From: Rhodospirillales bacterium
GTDB taxonomy: Bacteria > Pseudomonadota > Alphaproteobacteria > Rhodospirillales > Defluviicoccaceae
Direction: 5' to 3'
Assembly (NCBI GenBank): GCA_016712595.1
Contig: JADJQT010000001.1
Span: 2,539,501 to 2,603,500, forward strand
DNA length: 64,000 bases
The notes below the pieces were generated by a model. The model was given only the letters and a program-made list of their open reading frames with translations, did not search any database and had not been told where the DNA came from. Of the stretch, positions 28,565-37,644 are shown piece after piece (position 1 is the first letter of the stretch; every line of letters starts with the position of its first letter). A program made the position numbers and the translations under genes.

Positions 28565-29335
28565 ATGGAACCGCAGCAGACCAGCGATACCGTTGCTCAT
28601 TTCGATCGCGTCGCGCTGCGTTACGGGCGTGGTCCAGAGATTTTGCGCGACGTTTCGCTCGAATTGCCGGCGGGATCGTTTCATTTTCTCGTTGGCCCTT
28701 GCGGCGCGGGTAAGACTTCGCTGTTACGGCTGTTGTATCTGCGGCTTCTACCGTCTCGCGGTCGGGTTTTGCTGTTCGGCACGGATGTCGGCCGGGTGGG
28801 GCGCGCGGAGCTGGCGGCGCTGCGGCGCCGAATTGGCATTGTTTTCCAGGATTTCCGCCTGCTGCCGCAGCTGACGCTTCTCGACAACGTTGCACTGCCG
28901 ATGCGAATCGCCGGTGGTGACGACGCGACAATTCGCCACGACGCCATACGCCTGCTCGAGCGGGTCGGACTGAAACACCTCGCGCACGCGACACCACCGG
29001 CGCTTTCCGGGGGTCAGCAGCAGCTTGCGGCAATCGCCCGCGCGGTGATCGCCCGCCCCCGCCTGCTGATCGCCGATGAGCCGACCGCAAGCGTTGACGG
29101 TGCCCTCGCGGTCCGGTTGATTTTGCTGTTCCAGGAGATGAACCGGCTGGGAACGACGGTCCTGATCGCCACCCACAACGAGCGTCTGGCCGATCGCTTC
29201 CCGCATCCGCGCCTGCGTCTTGAAGGCGGCTGCATTCACGGCGGCATCACCGCAAGGCCGGGATCTGCACCGCCGGACAGCGCCTTGTCATCCGCGCACC
29301 AGCGTCGCGAAGCGGCCGCGGAAATCGCCCTGTGA
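28565..29335 (+). CDS. ftsE: Cell-division ABC transporter ATP-binding protein FtsE
   Basis: A 256-residue ABC ATPase starting at ATG 28565; the frame stays open far upstream but only from here is it FtsE-like. Walker A is GPCGAGKTSLLRLL, with Cys in place of the common Ser or Asn. The Q-loop lies in GIVFQDFRLLPQLTLLDNVA, the signature is LSGGQQQLAAIARAV, and Walker B is LLIADEPTASVD. A C-terminal tail of about 35 residues is longer than usual. It overlaps ftsX by 4 bp. FtsEX regulates septal peptidoglycan hydrolysis at division. Confidence 0.93.
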   Translation: MEPQQTSDTVAHFDRVALRYGRGPEILRDVSLELPAGSFHFLVGPCGAGKTSLLRLLYLRLLPSRGRVLLFGTDVGRVGRAELAALRRRIGIVFQDFRLLPQLTLLDNVALPMRIAGGDDATIRHDAIRLLERVGLKHLAHATPPALSGGQQQLAAIARAVIARPRLLIADEPTASVDGALAVRLILLFQEMNRLGTTVLIATHNERLADRFPHPRLRLEGGCIHGGITARPGSAPPDSALSSAHQRREAAAEIAL

Positions 29336-30210
29336 ACGCCTCGCTCGCCGCCGCGGTCGACGACGCAGAAGAACGCCACTTCGTTCCAGCGTTGATCGCC
29401 GTGCTCGTCTACCTTGCGTGCGTGTTCCTCGCGGCGATGCTGGTGATTGGAACGGTCGCGAGCAGTCTCGACCGCGAGCGGTCCGGACGCCTTGTCGCCC
29501 AGCTTCCCGCGATCGAGGACGAAAGCGAGAGCCGCGACGCACTCGAGCACGCATTGGCCAGCATTCGCGCGCACCCGGAGGTCGCCCGTGCCGACGCCTT
29601 GCCGGGCGAACGACTCGAGGCTCTGCTCCAACCCTGGCTGGTCGTGGCCGCGCGGGAAAGCGGCCTGCCGCTGCCCACGGTGATCGAGGTCGAATTGCGC
29701 CCGGATGCCGGCGCCCAGCTCGACGACATCCGGGCACACCTGCAAAAGGAACTACCCGGAGCCCAGATCGACGCCGGCACCGACCTGCTTGCCCCGGTCC
29801 TGCGCCTGATGCGGACGCTGGAAGGCCTCGCAGTCGTGATCGTCGCCATCCTTGCCGCGACGCTTGCCGCCGCGGTCGTTTTCGCCACGCGCCTGCGCAT
29901 GGCGGCACGGCAGGAAACCATCGAGGTTTTACACCTTCTCGGCGCCGACGATCAGAGCATCGTCGCCGCTATGGCCCGCAGGGCGCTGCTGACGGCGCTG
30001 TTGGGCGGGCTCGCCGGGTTCGCCGCCGGCATTGCAACCTTGATTGCATTCGCCTGGATTGCCGCCCCCGCCGATGCGGGAGCTCCACACGATATCCATC
30101 TTTCCGTTTTCGCTTGGGCACTCGTCGCCATACCGCCTCTGGCGGCGGCGGCGATCGCCGGCGCGACCGCGCGCTTTGCGGCGCGACGCGCGCTCCGAGC
30201 CATGCCGTAG
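29332..30210 (+). CDS. ftsX: Cell-division protein FtsX (permease-like)
   Basis: A 292-residue protein starting at a GTG that overlaps the ftsE stop (GTGA). An N-terminal membrane helix (about 19-42) is followed by an extracytoplasmic domain of about 110 residues and three C-terminal helices. The conserved segment ARQETIEVLHLLGADDQSIV between helices is the FtsX signature. It couples FtsE ATPase action to cell-wall hydrolases in the periplasm. It ends 7 bp before the YdcF gene. Confidence 0.93.
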   Translation: MNASLAAAVDDAEERHFVPALIAVLVYLACVFLAAMLVIGTVASSLDRERSGRLVAQLPAIEDESESRDALEHALASIRAHPEVARADALPGERLEALLQPWLVVAARESGLPLPTVIEVELRPDAGAQLDDIRAHLQKELPGAQIDAGTDLLAPVLRLMRTLEGLAVVIVAILAATLAAAVVFATRLRMAARQETIEVLHLLGADDQSIVAAMARRALLTALLGGLAGFAAGIATLIAFAWIAAPADAGAPHDIHLSVFAWALVAIPPLAAAAIAGATARFAARRALRAMP

Positions 30211-30217
30211 GCGATCT

Positions 30218-30967
30218 ATGCCCACGGACCGACCAGAAAATCCCTGGATCAGCGCGGCGGCCGTTCTGCTGGCGACCGCTCTCATCGGAGGGGGAATACC
30301 CTGGGGGGCCGGCCTTATGCGCTTCGCCGATACCATTCCGCGGGAAGTCGCCGATCCGAACAGTCATACCGACGCGATCGTCGTGCTCACCGGCGGCAGC
30401 GAGCGGTTGACCACCGGACTTTCGCTGCTGGCCGAACACAAGGCCGAACGCGTCTTCGTCTCCGGCGTTCATCCGACGGTAGGCGTCGAGCGCCTGGTCA
30501 AGCTGGCCAATTCGGACGGCACCGGGCAGGCCCGTGTCGAGGAGATCGGAGCGGCGACCGACGCCGCGGCCGATGACGGCAGTAGCGAGACCGCCGGCGA
30601 GAGGCTCGACGCGCCGCGCGCTGCTGCCATCGGCCAGCGAATCGACGCTGGATACGGGGCGAAGAACACCCAAGGCAATGCCGAAGAGACCGCCGCCTGG
30701 ATGCACGGGCACGGCTATCATTCCTTACGTCTCGTTACCGGAAGCTACCATATGCCGCGCAGCCTGCTGGAGTTTCATGTCGCTCTCCCGGATGCGGTGG
30801 TCATCCCGCACCCGGTGTTTCCCAAGGACGTCAAGCAGACGAGCTGGTGGTTCCGCCCCGGAACCGCCGCGCTGATCATCAGCGAATACAACAAATACCT
30901 GCTAGCGCGGGTGGAGCACTGGGCGCAGCGCATCGTCACCCGTCCGCCAGGAGGGCGTAGCGCGTGA
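30218..30967 (+). CDS. YdcF/ElyC family (DUF218) membrane protein
   Basis: A 249-residue protein starting at ATG 30218; the open frame extends upstream inside ftsX but that part is a shadow. One N-terminal membrane helix (about 10-33) precedes a DUF218 domain with HTDAIVVLTGGSERLTTGLS, GNAEETAAWM and LVTGSYHMPRSLLEF. The central region (about 95-140) is an Ala/Asp-rich insertion. Members of the family (ElyC, SanA) are linked to envelope integrity; the reaction is unproven. It overlaps plsC by 4 bp. Confidence 0.88.
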   Translation: MPTDRPENPWISAAAVLLATALIGGGIPWGAGLMRFADTIPREVADPNSHTDAIVVLTGGSERLTTGLSLLAEHKAERVFVSGVHPTVGVERLVKLANSDGTGQARVEEIGAATDAAADDGSSETAGERLDAPRAAAIGQRIDAGYGAKNTQGNAEETAAWMHGHGYHSLRLVTGSYHMPRSLLEFHVALPDAVVIPHPVFPKDVKQTSWWFRPGTAALIISEYNKYLLARVEHWAQRIVTRPPGGRSA

Positions 30968-31776
30968 TCGCGTTCCGCTCCGCCGCCTTCGCCGTCCTCG
31001 CCCTGTTATGGACGACGGCACTGTGCATCGCGTTCGTGCCGTTCCTCGCGACACCACGACGCCACACCCAACGCGCCGCCGCCGTCTGGTGCCGTGGTCT
31101 GATCACGCTCGTCCGCTGGTGCTGCAACATCGACTGGCAGGTCGATGGGCGGGAAAACCTTCCGCGCGGAGCGGCACTCCTCGCCGCCAAGCACCAGTCG
31201 GCCTGGGAGACGCTGATCTTTTATATCCTGCTCGACGATCCCGTTTTTGTGCTCAAGCGCGAACTGCTGAACGTGCCGCTCCTTGGCTGGTACCTGAAGA
31301 AGACCGGCAACATCGCCATTGATCGCAGTGCAGGATTTCGCGCGATGAAAACGCTGCTGCCGGGCGTCGAGGCGGCGCTGGCCGAGGGCGCGCAGGTGAT
31401 CGTGTTTCCCGAAGGCACGCGCTCGCCGCCCGGTGTTCATACCCCCTATCATCCGGGAATCGCTGCCCTTTATGCGCGCATGAATGTTCCGGTCACACCG
31501 GTGGCGCTGAATTCCGGTCTGTTCTGGGGTCGCAAGCGCTTTCTTAAATTCCCTGGAACAATCACCATTGAATTTCTACCACCGATCCCGCCGGGACTGG
31601 AGCGGGCCGGCTTTCTCGGTGAACTGGAGCTGCAGATCGAAGAGGCGAGCACACGGCTGTGCGCACTGCCGTACGGGACCGCGGCCAGTGCCTGCTCCAC
31701 GCCACCGCAGACACCGCCATCGTCTTCCCCGATGGAAACGATGGCAGATGGAATCGATGACGGAAGAATTCACTAA
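30964..31776 (+). CDS. plsC: 1-acyl-sn-glycerol-3-phosphate acyltransferase
   Basis: A 270-residue membrane acyltransferase starting at GTG and overlapping the previous stop (GTGA). An N-terminal hydrophobic helix precedes block I, KHQSAWET, which is H-x4-E rather than the textbook H-x4-D. Block II (FVLKRELLNVPLLGWYLKKT), block III (VIVFPEGTRSPPG) and block IV (VPVTPVALNSG) are present. It converts lysophosphatidate to phosphatidate, the second acylation of phospholipid synthesis. The last 35 residues are Ser/Pro-rich and not family-like. Confidence 0.92.
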   Translation: MIAFRSAAFAVLALLWTTALCIAFVPFLATPRRHTQRAAAVWCRGLITLVRWCCNIDWQVDGRENLPRGAALLAAKHQSAWETLIFYILLDDPVFVLKRELLNVPLLGWYLKKTGNIAIDRSAGFRAMKTLLPGVEAALAEGAQVIVFPEGTRSPPGVHTPYHPGIAALYARMNVPVTPVALNSGLFWGRKRFLKFPGTITIEFLPPIPPGLERAGFLGELELQIEEASTRLCALPYGTAASACSTPPQTPPSSSPMETMADGIDDGRIH

Positions 31777-31964
31777 GGCCGCGGCACGCGCCCAGAACAT
31801 CGTCGCAAGAGCAACATCGCACCCCTCGATGCTCCATCAGACCGATCTCGGCCCACCCGCAGGCGTCTGGCGGGCCCGCCCCGGACCGTTCGATCCGCCC
31901 GCTTCCAGGTCCGATCCTGGCCGGCCGCGACGATTTCGATCACCGCTTCGCCCGACGGGGTGCA

Positions 31965-31993
31965 TTGACAGGCTCCCAGGCCCTGTCTATGTC
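31965..31993 (+). promoter_or_regulatory. Probable sigma-70-type promoter of secA
   Basis: A consensus -35 hexamer TTGACA (31965-31970) is separated by exactly 17 bp from TATGTC (31988-31993). Transcription would start near 32000, giving a leader of about 60 nt before the secA ATG. It is the best promoter match in the window. Confidence 0.6.
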
Positions 31994-32062
31994 TTGGCTA
32001 AAGCTCCCGGGCCGGCGGTTCACGGGCGGGTGGGGTTTGTGTTTTCGCTTTGAGGATCATTG

Positions 32063-34804
32063 ATGTTTGGCGCGATCGCCCGGCGGCTGTTCGGTACCGC
32101 CAACGAACGGTTCTTGAAGGGGCTGCATAAGCAGGTTGCCGCCATCAACGCGATCGAAGCTGATCTCGCCGGGCTTCCCGATGATGAGATCCGCGCCCGT
32201 ACATCGTGGTTAAAGCAGCGGCTGGCCGCGGGTGAGGATCTCGACGATCTGCTCGTCGATGCCTTCGCTACTGTCCGCGAAGCCGCCAAACGGACACTCG
32301 GGCAGCGCCACTTCGACGTTCAGCTACTCGGCGGCATGGTTCTGCACCGCGGCATGATCGCCGAGATGAAAACCGGCGAGGGCAAGACCCTGGTCGCAAC
32401 ACTGCCGGTCTACCTCAACGCCCTGGCGGGCAAGGGCGTGCACGTCGTTACCGTGAACGATTACCTCGCGCGGCGCGACGCCGAATGGATGGGTGCGGTT
32501 TACGGCTTTTTGGGTCTGAGCACCGGCTGCATCGTCCACGGCCTGACTGATAGCGAACGCCGCGACGTCTACGCACGCGACGTCACCTACGCCACCAACA
32601 ACGAACTCGGCTTCGACTACCTGCGTGACAACATGAAGTTCCGTCTCGACGAGATGGTACAGCGCCCCTTCCAGTTCGCCATCGTCGACGAGGTCGATTC
32701 GATCCTCATCGACGAAGCGCGGACACCGCTGATCATTTCCGGCCCGGCGGAAGATTCGTCCGAACTTTATCTCCGCATCAATCGGCTGATCCCCTTGCTC
32801 GAGGACGAGGACTTCGAGAAGGACGAGAAGGCCCGCTCCGTGACCATGACCGAATCCGGCACGGAGAAGATGGAACAGATGCTGCGAGACGATGGCCTGC
32901 TGCGCGAGGGCAGCCTCTACGATGTCGCAAACATCTCCCTCGTCCACCATGCCAACCAGGCGCTGCGCGCGCATAAGCTGTTCAGCCGCGATACCGATTA
33001 TGTCGTCAAGGACGGCAAGGTGATCATCATCGATGAATTTACCGGCCGGATGATGGAAGGACGCCGCTATTCCGAGGGCCTGCATCAGGCGCTGGAAGCG
33101 CGGGAAGGCGTGCACGTCCAGCAGGAAAACCAGACCCTGGCGTCAATCACCTTCCAGAACTACTTCCGCCTCTACCCCAAACTCGCTGGAATGACCGGCA
33201 CGGCCATGACCGAGGCCGGCGAGTTTTCCGAGATCTACAAGCTCGACGTCGTGGATATGCCGACCAACGTTCCGTGCATCCGCAAGGACAACGACGACGA
33301 AGTTTATCGAACGGCGGCGGAGAAGAACGAAGCGATCATCGCCATGATCGACGACTGCCGCTCGCGTGGCCAGCCGGTGTTGGTCGGCACGGTTTCGATC
33401 GAGAAATCCGAGCATCTCTCGGCGCTGCTCAAGCTGCGCAAGATCCCGCATCAGGTGCTCAACGCCCGCTACCACGAGCAGGAAGCCTCGATCGTCTCGC
33501 AGGCGGGCAGCCGCAGCGCGGTAACGATCGCCACCAACATGGCCGGGCGCGGAACCGACATTCAACTCGGCGGCAACGCCGAGATGCGGATCCGCCAGGA
33601 ACTCGCCGACCCGAACGACGAGGTCGGAACAGCGCGCATCCGCGCCGAAGTTAGCGCTGCGCGGGAACAGGTTCTGGCGGCGGGCGGCCTTTACATCATC
33701 GGTACCGAACGACACGAAAGCAGGCGGATCGATAACCAGCTTCGTGGTCGCTCTGGGCGGCAAGGTGATCCGGGCGGATCGAAATTCTACCTTTCGCTCG
33801 AAGACGACCTGATGCGCATCTTCGGCTCCGGGCGGATCGACGGAATGCTGCAACGCCTCGGCCTGAAGGACGGCGAGGCGATCATCCATCCCTGGGTCAA
33901 CAAGGCCTTGGAAAAGGCGCAACAGAAAGTTGAGGCGCGCAACTTCGAGATTCGCAAGAACCTGCTGAAATTCGACGACGTGATGAACGATCAGCGCAAG
34001 GTCGTCTACGAGCAGCGCAAGGAACTCATGCAGTCGGACGATGTCGCACAGACGGTCGCGGACATGCGCCACCACGTCATCGAGGGGCTGATTGCGCGTC
34101 ACATCCCGCCGAATGCCTACGCCGAGCAGTGGAATGTCCATGGCCTGCACGCTGAGGTCATGCGCGTCTTCAGCCTTGATCTGCCGCTTGCCGAATGGGC
34201 CGCCGAGGAGGGCATCGCTGATCAAGAGATCCAATCGCGCGTTCTCGATCGCGCCAACCTGAAGATGGCGGAGAAAGCCGGAAACTACGGCGCCGACGTC
34301 ATGCGGATGGTCGAGAAAAGCCTGCTGCTGCAGATCCTCGATCAGGTGTGGAAGGAACATCTCCTCGCGCTCGACCACCTGCGCCAGGGCATCGGCTTGC
34401 GCGCTTATGCCCAGCGGGACCCGCTTAACGAATATAAGCGCGAGGCGTTCGAGCTGTTCGAGGCGATGCTGGATCGACTGCGCGAGCGCGTGACCCAGGT
34501 GCTCGCTCACATCGAGTTGCGCGTCGATCCGGCGCTCGACAGCGCCCTGCAGCCACCAGCGCAGGAAATGCACGAGACCCGTCAAGACCCGGCGTTCACC
34601 GCCGCGACGAACGCCGATGCCGGACCCGCAGCAGACCCTTCCGATGCCTTCGATCCTCCTGCCGGCACGACCGTGCGTTCGCGCGCCGCCGCCGAGGCGA
34701 TCAACCCCAGCGAACCCGCAACCTGGGGAAAGACGCCGCGCAACGCGCTGTGCCCGTGCGGATCGGGCAAGAAATATAAGCATTGTCACGGCCGTACGGC
34801 CTGA
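32063..34804 (+). CDS. secA: Protein translocase ATPase SecA
   Basis: A 913-residue preprotein translocase motor, full length. I start it at ATG 32063 with MFGAIARRLFGTANERFLKG; a TTG one codon earlier is unlikely. Walker A is MKTGEGKTLVA, Walker B region VDEVDSILIDEARTPLIISG, and helicase motifs ITFQNYFRLYPKLAGMTGTA, TNMAGRGTDIQLGG and NQLRGRSGRQGDPG follow. The C-terminus keeps the zinc-binding SecB/phospholipid tail (LCPCGSGKKYKHCHG). It drives Sec-dependent export at the SecYEG channel. Confidence 0.98.
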   Translation: MFGAIARRLFGTANERFLKGLHKQVAAINAIEADLAGLPDDEIRARTSWLKQRLAAGEDLDDLLVDAFATVREAAKRTLGQRHFDVQLLGGMVLHRGMIAEMKTGEGKTLVATLPVYLNALAGKGVHVVTVNDYLARRDAEWMGAVYGFLGLSTGCIVHGLTDSERRDVYARDVTYATNNELGFDYLRDNMKFRLDEMVQRPFQFAIVDEVDSILIDEARTPLIISGPAEDSSELYLRINRLIPLLEDEDFEKDEKARSVTMTESGTEKMEQMLRDDGLLREGSLYDVANISLVHHANQALRAHKLFSRDTDYVVKDGKVIIIDEFTGRMMEGRRYSEGLHQALEAREGVHVQQENQTLASITFQNYFRLYPKLAGMTGTAMTEAGEFSEIYKLDVVDMPTNVPCIRKDNDDEVYRTAAEKNEAIIAMIDDCRSRGQPVLVGTVSIEKSEHLSALLKLRKIPHQVLNARYHEQEASIVSQAGSRSAVTIATNMAGRGTDIQLGGNAEMRIRQELADPNDEVGTARIRAEVSAAREQVLAAGGLYIIGTERHESRRIDNQLRGRSGRQGDPGGSKFYLSLEDDLMRIFGSGRIDGMLQRLGLKDGEAIIHPWVNKALEKAQQKVEARNFEIRKNLLKFDDVMNDQRKVVYEQRKELMQSDDVAQTVADMRHHVIEGLIARHIPPNAYAEQWNVHGLHAEVMRVFSLDLPLAEWAAEEGIADQEIQSRVLDRANLKMAEKAGNYGADVMRMVEKSLLLQILDQVWKEHLLALDHLRQGIGLRAYAQRDPLNEYKREAFELFEAMLDRLRERVTQVLAHIELRVDPALDSALQPPAQEMHETRQDPAFTAATNADAGPAADPSDAFDPPAGTTVRSRAAAEAINPSEPATWGKTPRNALCPCGSGKKYKHCHGRTA

Positions 34805-34995
34805 GTACCTGACGCCGACGTCGGCGGGGCGAAACGCCTTCCCGTTGCCACGGAATCGCAGGTCGTCTTCGCATTTGGGAAAGCGCTGGCCGCATCAGCA
34901 ATTATGTGGCAATGATGTGCGTGTACTGATAATCCATTTGAGGGTCAGAGTCGCATAGTTCACCCGCAAAAACACGGGAACTAGAGGGGGGTTTC

Positions 34996-37629
34996 GTGAG
35001 TGCCAAGGCAGGCACGATGGGCATGGGCGAGGACGGCGCTCAGCAACATCGCCTGAAACGCGCCTCTCTCGATCACTTGCAACGAGCACTCCCTGTCGTG
35101 CTCGCGACCAACGCGCTGAACGCAGTCATTATTGTTCTTATCTTCCGCGAGTCGGTTCCCCGCCCCCTGATTGCGGGCTGGTGTGGCGCGCTCGGCGGCG
35201 TCCTCGTCCTTCGCGCCGTTTTATGGATCGCTTATCGCCGGGCGCGCGAGGACGGGAGCCCAGCGGAAAATTGGGCGATCTGGCACGTCCTCGGGTCCGG
35301 CGCCAGCGGCGTCGTCTGGGGCATTGCCGGCGCGATGTTTTCGCTGCCGGGAAACAACGACTTCGTCGTTTTGGGGTTCGTCCTCGGCGGCCTCGGCGCC
35401 GGTGCACTGACCGCCCTGACCCACTACGTCTGGGCCTTCTACGCCTTCCTTATTCCGTCGGTCTTGCCATTCACCATCCGCCTCGCGCTGGAAGGAAGCG
35501 TTCATGCCGAAGCCATGGCGCTGATGTGCGTGGCCTATACCGCGTCGCTCGCCTATCTCGGCTGGCGCGCGCATTGCTGGGCAATCCAGTCGCTTCAACT
35601 CGTCCACGAGAATCAGACCCTCGTTCGCTCACTGAAAAATCGCATCGCCGAAGAATCCGAAGCCTTGCGACAGACGAGTGAGCGTCTCTCACTCGACATT
35701 GCCGAACGAAGCCGCGCCGAAGCGGCCCTCGCCGACATCGGCGGCCGGCAAACGGCGCTCGCCGAATTCGGCGAGCGTATCCTGTCTGGCGCGAGCATTG
35801 ATCTGCTCTTCAACGAGGCGGTCTGCCTCGTCAATAACAAGCTCGCCATGGCGGGAACTGCCGTTCTCCAGCTTTCCGAGGATGTCCAGTCGCTATTTGT
35901 TCGCGCGGCGGCGGGCTGGGCATCGGACATCCCGCCGCAAAGCTGGATTCCCACGGGACTGGAATCGCCGAGTGGCTCGGCACTGCTTCTGCGAGCGCCG
36001 ATTATCAGCGGCGACTTATCTTGCGAGCAACGCTTCACCGTTCCTGCCGTTTACGGCAATGCTGGTGTCGTCAGCCTCGCCTGCGTCGTTATTGCCGGCA
36101 GCCCACGGCCGTTTGGCATCCTGGAAGCGACGGACATTCTGAAGCGCTCGCTGGGCGAAGAGGACATCACCTTTCTGCAGTCGGTCGCCAACCTGCTCGC
36201 CGTGGCGGTGGATCGGCGGTGCGCCGAGCAAAGCATTCAACGCCTCGCGTTCGAGGACCCCCTCACCGGCTTGCCAAATCGCAAGGTCTTCCGGCACCGG
36301 CTGCAGAATTGCCTCGCGCGCCTTTCGATATCACGCGGCCTGCTCGCGGTGATGCTGCTCGACCTTGACCATTTCAAGGACGTTAACGATACCCTTGGAC
36401 ATCCGACCGGCGATCGCCTGCTCGCCGCGGTTGCGCATCGGCTGCGCACCGCCGGCTGCGCCGACGAACCGCCTGCCCGCCTTGGCGGCGACGAATTCGC
36501 CATGATTATCAATGGATTACTTAAACCAGACGAAGCTGCGGCAATTGCCGAGAGAATTATTCGTTCGATCGCTGAGCCCTTTTTTGTCGACGGTCACGAA
36601 ATCAGGCTGGGTGCCAGCATCGGCATTACGGTCAGTCCGAACGACAGCATCAATCCCGACCATTTGCTGCGCTACGCCGACCTCGCCCTTTACCGCGCCA
36701 AGGAGGAAGGCCGCAGCACCTATGCGTTCTACGCCTTCGCCATGGCGGCGGAGGTAGAATCACGCAAGCTCCTCGAACGTGATCTTCGTTTGGCGATGAC
36801 GGGAGAGGGTCTCACTCTGCATTACCAGCCCCAGATCGACCTCGCCGACGGGCGGATCACCACGGCAGAAGCCCTTCTGCGCTGGCACCATAAGACCCGT
36901 GGCATCCTGCCCCCTGATGCGTTCATTCCTGTCGCCGAGACGACCGGGCTCGTCGTTCCCCTCGGCACGTGGGTCCTGGAGCACGCTTGCCGTCAGGCTC
37001 AAGCATGGGAGGACAATGGCCTGCCGCCGATCATCATGGCGGTCAACCTGTCGCTCAGCCAGTGCCGGCGCAACAACCTCATCGCCGCTGTCGAACAGCT
37101 CGCCAACCGAGGCTTTAATCTTCACCACCTCGAATTCGAAGTCACCGAACAGATGTTCCTGCCCCAGGAAACCAACGCCTGCGTCGATATCCTGCGCCGC
37201 TTGAAACAACAGGGCGTCATGATCTCGATCGACGACTTCGGAACCGGATATTCCAATCTCGGGCGCCTGCGCGGCCTGCCGGTCGACAAGGTGAAGATCG
37301 ACAAGAGCTTCGTCAGCGGCGTGGGCCAACAACGCGATGCCGAGGTCATCGTCCGCGCGATGATCGCGCTGGGCAGCAGCCTTGGCCTGCGCGTCGTCGC
37401 CGAAGGCGTGGAGACACCGGAGCAACTCGCCTTCCTGCGCGCCGAAGGCTGTCACGCGGTTCAGGGGTTCCATCTCTCGGCGCCATTGCCGCCGGAAGAA
37501 ATGGAAGCGCTTTTACGCTGCGGGACGATCTGGCGGCGCCCGCTCCAACCACCCTCGCCGCCCAACTCTGCGCTCGAACGGCCGAAAAAGAATCGCACCA
37601 TCCGGCGAACGCACGAATCCGCCACGTAA
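34996..37629 (+). CDS. Membrane GGDEF-EAL protein with GAF-like domain (cyclic di-GMP turnover)
   Basis: An 877-residue protein starting at GTG with a GAGGGGGG ribosome site. The first 200 residues hold about six membrane helices (MASE-like sensor), then a short coiled coil (about 205-240) and a GAF-like domain (about 255-405). The GGDEF domain has an intact active site (497-501, LGGDEFAM) but no RxxD inhibitory site upstream. The EAL domain is also intact (E625 in EALLRW, AVNLSLSQ, EVTEQMF, DDFGTGYSN, KIDKSFV, AEGVET, QGFH). It could make and/or degrade cyclic di-GMP. It stands alone between secA and the convergent antiporter gene. Confidence 0.95.
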   Translation: MSAKAGTMGMGEDGAQQHRLKRASLDHLQRALPVVLATNALNAVIIVLIFRESVPRPLIAGWCGALGGVLVLRAVLWIAYRRAREDGSPAENWAIWHVLGSGASGVVWGIAGAMFSLPGNNDFVVLGFVLGGLGAGALTALTHYVWAFYAFLIPSVLPFTIRLALEGSVHAEAMALMCVAYTASLAYLGWRAHCWAIQSLQLVHENQTLVRSLKNRIAEESEALRQTSERLSLDIAERSRAEAALADIGGRQTALAEFGERILSGASIDLLFNEAVCLVNNKLAMAGTAVLQLSEDVQSLFVRAAAGWASDIPPQSWIPTGLESPSGSALLLRAPIISGDLSCEQRFTVPAVYGNAGVVSLACVVIAGSPRPFGILEATDILKRSLGEEDITFLQSVANLLAVAVDRRCAEQSIQRLAFEDPLTGLPNRKVFRHRLQNCLARLSISRGLLAVMLLDLDHFKDVNDTLGHPTGDRLLAAVAHRLRTAGCADEPPARLGGDEFAMIINGLLKPDEAAAIAERIIRSIAEPFFVDGHEIRLGASIGITVSPNDSINPDHLLRYADLALYRAKEEGRSTYAFYAFAMAAEVESRKLLERDLRLAMTGEGLTLHYQPQIDLADGRITTAEALLRWHHKTRGILPPDAFIPVAETTGLVVPLGTWVLEHACRQAQAWEDNGLPPIIMAVNLSLSQCRRNNLIAAVEQLANRGFNLHHLEFEVTEQMFLPQETNACVDILRRLKQQGVMISIDDFGTGYSNLGRLRGLPVDKVKIDKSFVSGVGQQRDAEVIVRAMIALGSSLGLRVVAEGVETPEQLAFLRAEGCHAVQGFHLSAPLPPEEMEALLRCGTIWRRPLQPPSPPNSALERPKKNRTIRRTHESAT

Positions 37630-37644
37630 ACGCGTTGCAGCGGC

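Noticed and set aside
33143..34789. 548-codon minus-strand open frame opposite secA
   Set aside because: Antisense shadow of secA; no ribosome site or recognisable domains.
34813..34830. GC-rich palindrome after secA as a terminator
   Set aside because: The palindrome has no loop and no T run follows.
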